Below, in pieces: positions 4,474-5,149 of a DNA stretch of 5,149 nucleotides; position 1 is the stretch's first letter, and each line of letters begins with the position of its first letter. Below the pieces are notes generated by a model that saw only the letters and a list, made by a program, of their open reading frames with translations, was not told where the DNA came from and ran no database searches. Source of the stretch: CAZGGW01 sp964525365 (GTDB lineage Bacteria > Bacillota_I > Bacilli_A > RF39 > UBA660); contig CAZGGW010000050.1 of NCBI GenBank assembly GCA_964525365.1, positions 1 through 5,149 on the forward strand. Reading direction: 5' to 3'. Position numbers and translations under genes: made by a program.

Positions 4474-5149
4474 ATGGGTAGTGGATTATATTTTCCAATA
4501 AGCGCACTAAGTTTTTGCATTGTAATTGTTATATCTTTTTATGCTAAAAAGAGTATAAAATCTACTGAGACAAAATTATATCAGTATTTATTGCTTTCTA
4601 ATTTTGCTGGATTAATAATTGAATTATTTTGTACATTTGCTTCTTACATAAGTTATGATTTGCCTTTGATGAGCGATATAATATTAAAATTATATTTAGT
4701 ATACAATGTGTTTTGGACATTGATTTTGGCAGTTTATGTGTATTATATTTCTTCTGATTTAACTGAAAATGATACAAAGAAAAAGAAAATATTTAATTTA
4801 TCTAGAATATTTATGATAATATGTGCTGTTTTAATATACGTATTAAAATGTAATTTAATTGTCAGTGATGATTTCGCAGTAAGATATACTACTGGACCTA
4901 GTGTTAATTTTACTTATGGGATATGCGGAATTTTAATATTTATAATGATAATATGTATTTTAAAAAGTAAAAATAAATTTTCGAAAAAATATATTCCAAT
5001 CTACTCATTTATAATAACTATAGTCGTTGGAATATTTATTCAAACAAATTTCCCTGGTTTGTTAATTATGACATATATTGAGACATTAACTATAACAATC
5101 ATGTATTTTACAATAGAGAATCCAGACTTAAAGATGTTAGAACAATTAT
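4474..5149 (+). CDS. Membrane N-terminus of a probable sensor histidine kinase (truncated by window edge)
   Basis: The frame is open from ATG 4474 to the window end, giving 225 residues. It is a polytopic membrane domain with about seven hydrophobic helices (near 6-24, 37-59, 68-92, 108-125, 145-164, 173-190 and 194-212), short loops and a Lys-rich cytoplasmic turn (TKKKK, 101-105). It ends in YFTIENPDLKMLEQL (211-225). An ENPDxKxxEEL-like exit from the last helix is what I know from membrane sensor histidine kinases of uncultured Bacillota, where a coiled linker and the HisKA/HATPase domains follow. The catalytic part is outside the window, so a GGDEF or other output domain cannot be excluded. 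The ligand is unknown and no response regulator is seen upstream. The start is supported by AGAGGTG and an extended -10 promoter. Confidence 0.7.
   Translation, partial: MGSGLYFPISALSFCIVIVISFYAKKSIKSTETKLYQYLLLSNFAGLIIELFCTFASYISYDLPLMSDIILKLYLVYNVFWTLILAVYVYYISSDLTENDTKKKKIFNLSRIFMIICAVLIYVLKCNLIVSDDFAVRYTTGPSVNFTYGICGILIFIMIICILKSKNKFSKKYIPIYSFIITIVVGIFIQTNFPGLLIMTYIETLTITIMYFTIENPDLKMLEQL

Noticed and set aside
1..5149. CRISPR array, toxin-antitoxin pair or multi-gene defence system
   Set aside because: No regularly spaced repeats, no Cas-like or toxin-like small gene pair, and the recognised genes are ordinary chromosomal families outside the element end.

Overview
This is a strongly AT-rich window, and every confident gene lies on the + strand. 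Extended -10 promoters (TGnTAnAAT), purine-rich Shine-Dalgarno sites, a class B sortase and a TrmL-type methyltransferase point to a low-GC Gram-positive lineage: Bacillota or a near relative, plausibly an uncultured gut-type lineage. The class cannot be fixed from the sequence. Tryptophan is coded by TGG and no gene needs TGA to be read as Trp, so the standard bacterial code fits.

Bases 1-426 look like the right end of an integrated element. They hold the tail of an unrecognised lysine-rich gene, a strong terminator (161-198), three copies of TTGGTGGCA, an outward-facing promoter (328-357), and the 3' half of a tRNA-Trp gene (383-426) without its 5' half. A tRNA 3' half beginning at the anticodon loop is the usual scar of a tyrosine-recombinase integration into a tRNA gene. 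The intact tRNA-Trp should lie at the far end of the element, to the left of this window. From about 427 rightward the DNA should be host chromosome, beginning with the original tRNA terminator (438-459).

The chromosomal part carries five transcription units, mostly each with its own promoter: an ASCH-domain protein (501-914); a membrane-anchored class B sortase with no Shine-Dalgarno site (1044-1880); a decayed small ORF (1935-2057) whose end overlaps trmL (2054-2566); a divergent ANL-superfamily adenylate-forming enzyme (2636-4408); and the seven-helix membrane N-terminus of a probable sensor histidine kinase (4474 to the window edge). They do not form one pathway. The recurring theme is the envelope and signalling: sortase, acyl or carboxylate activation, membrane sensor.

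Points worth a second look: the tRNA-Trp attachment scar; a sortase whose catalytic Arg position is Lys; an ANL enzyme with Asn in place of the near-invariant motif-A7 Asp and other motif changes; a perfect palindrome TTACAATTGTAA on the -10 of the ANL gene, with a 16/18 look-alike before the sortase gene; and a small ORF broken by two compensating frame changes. I saw no CRISPR array, insertion sequence or obviously new multi-gene defence system here.
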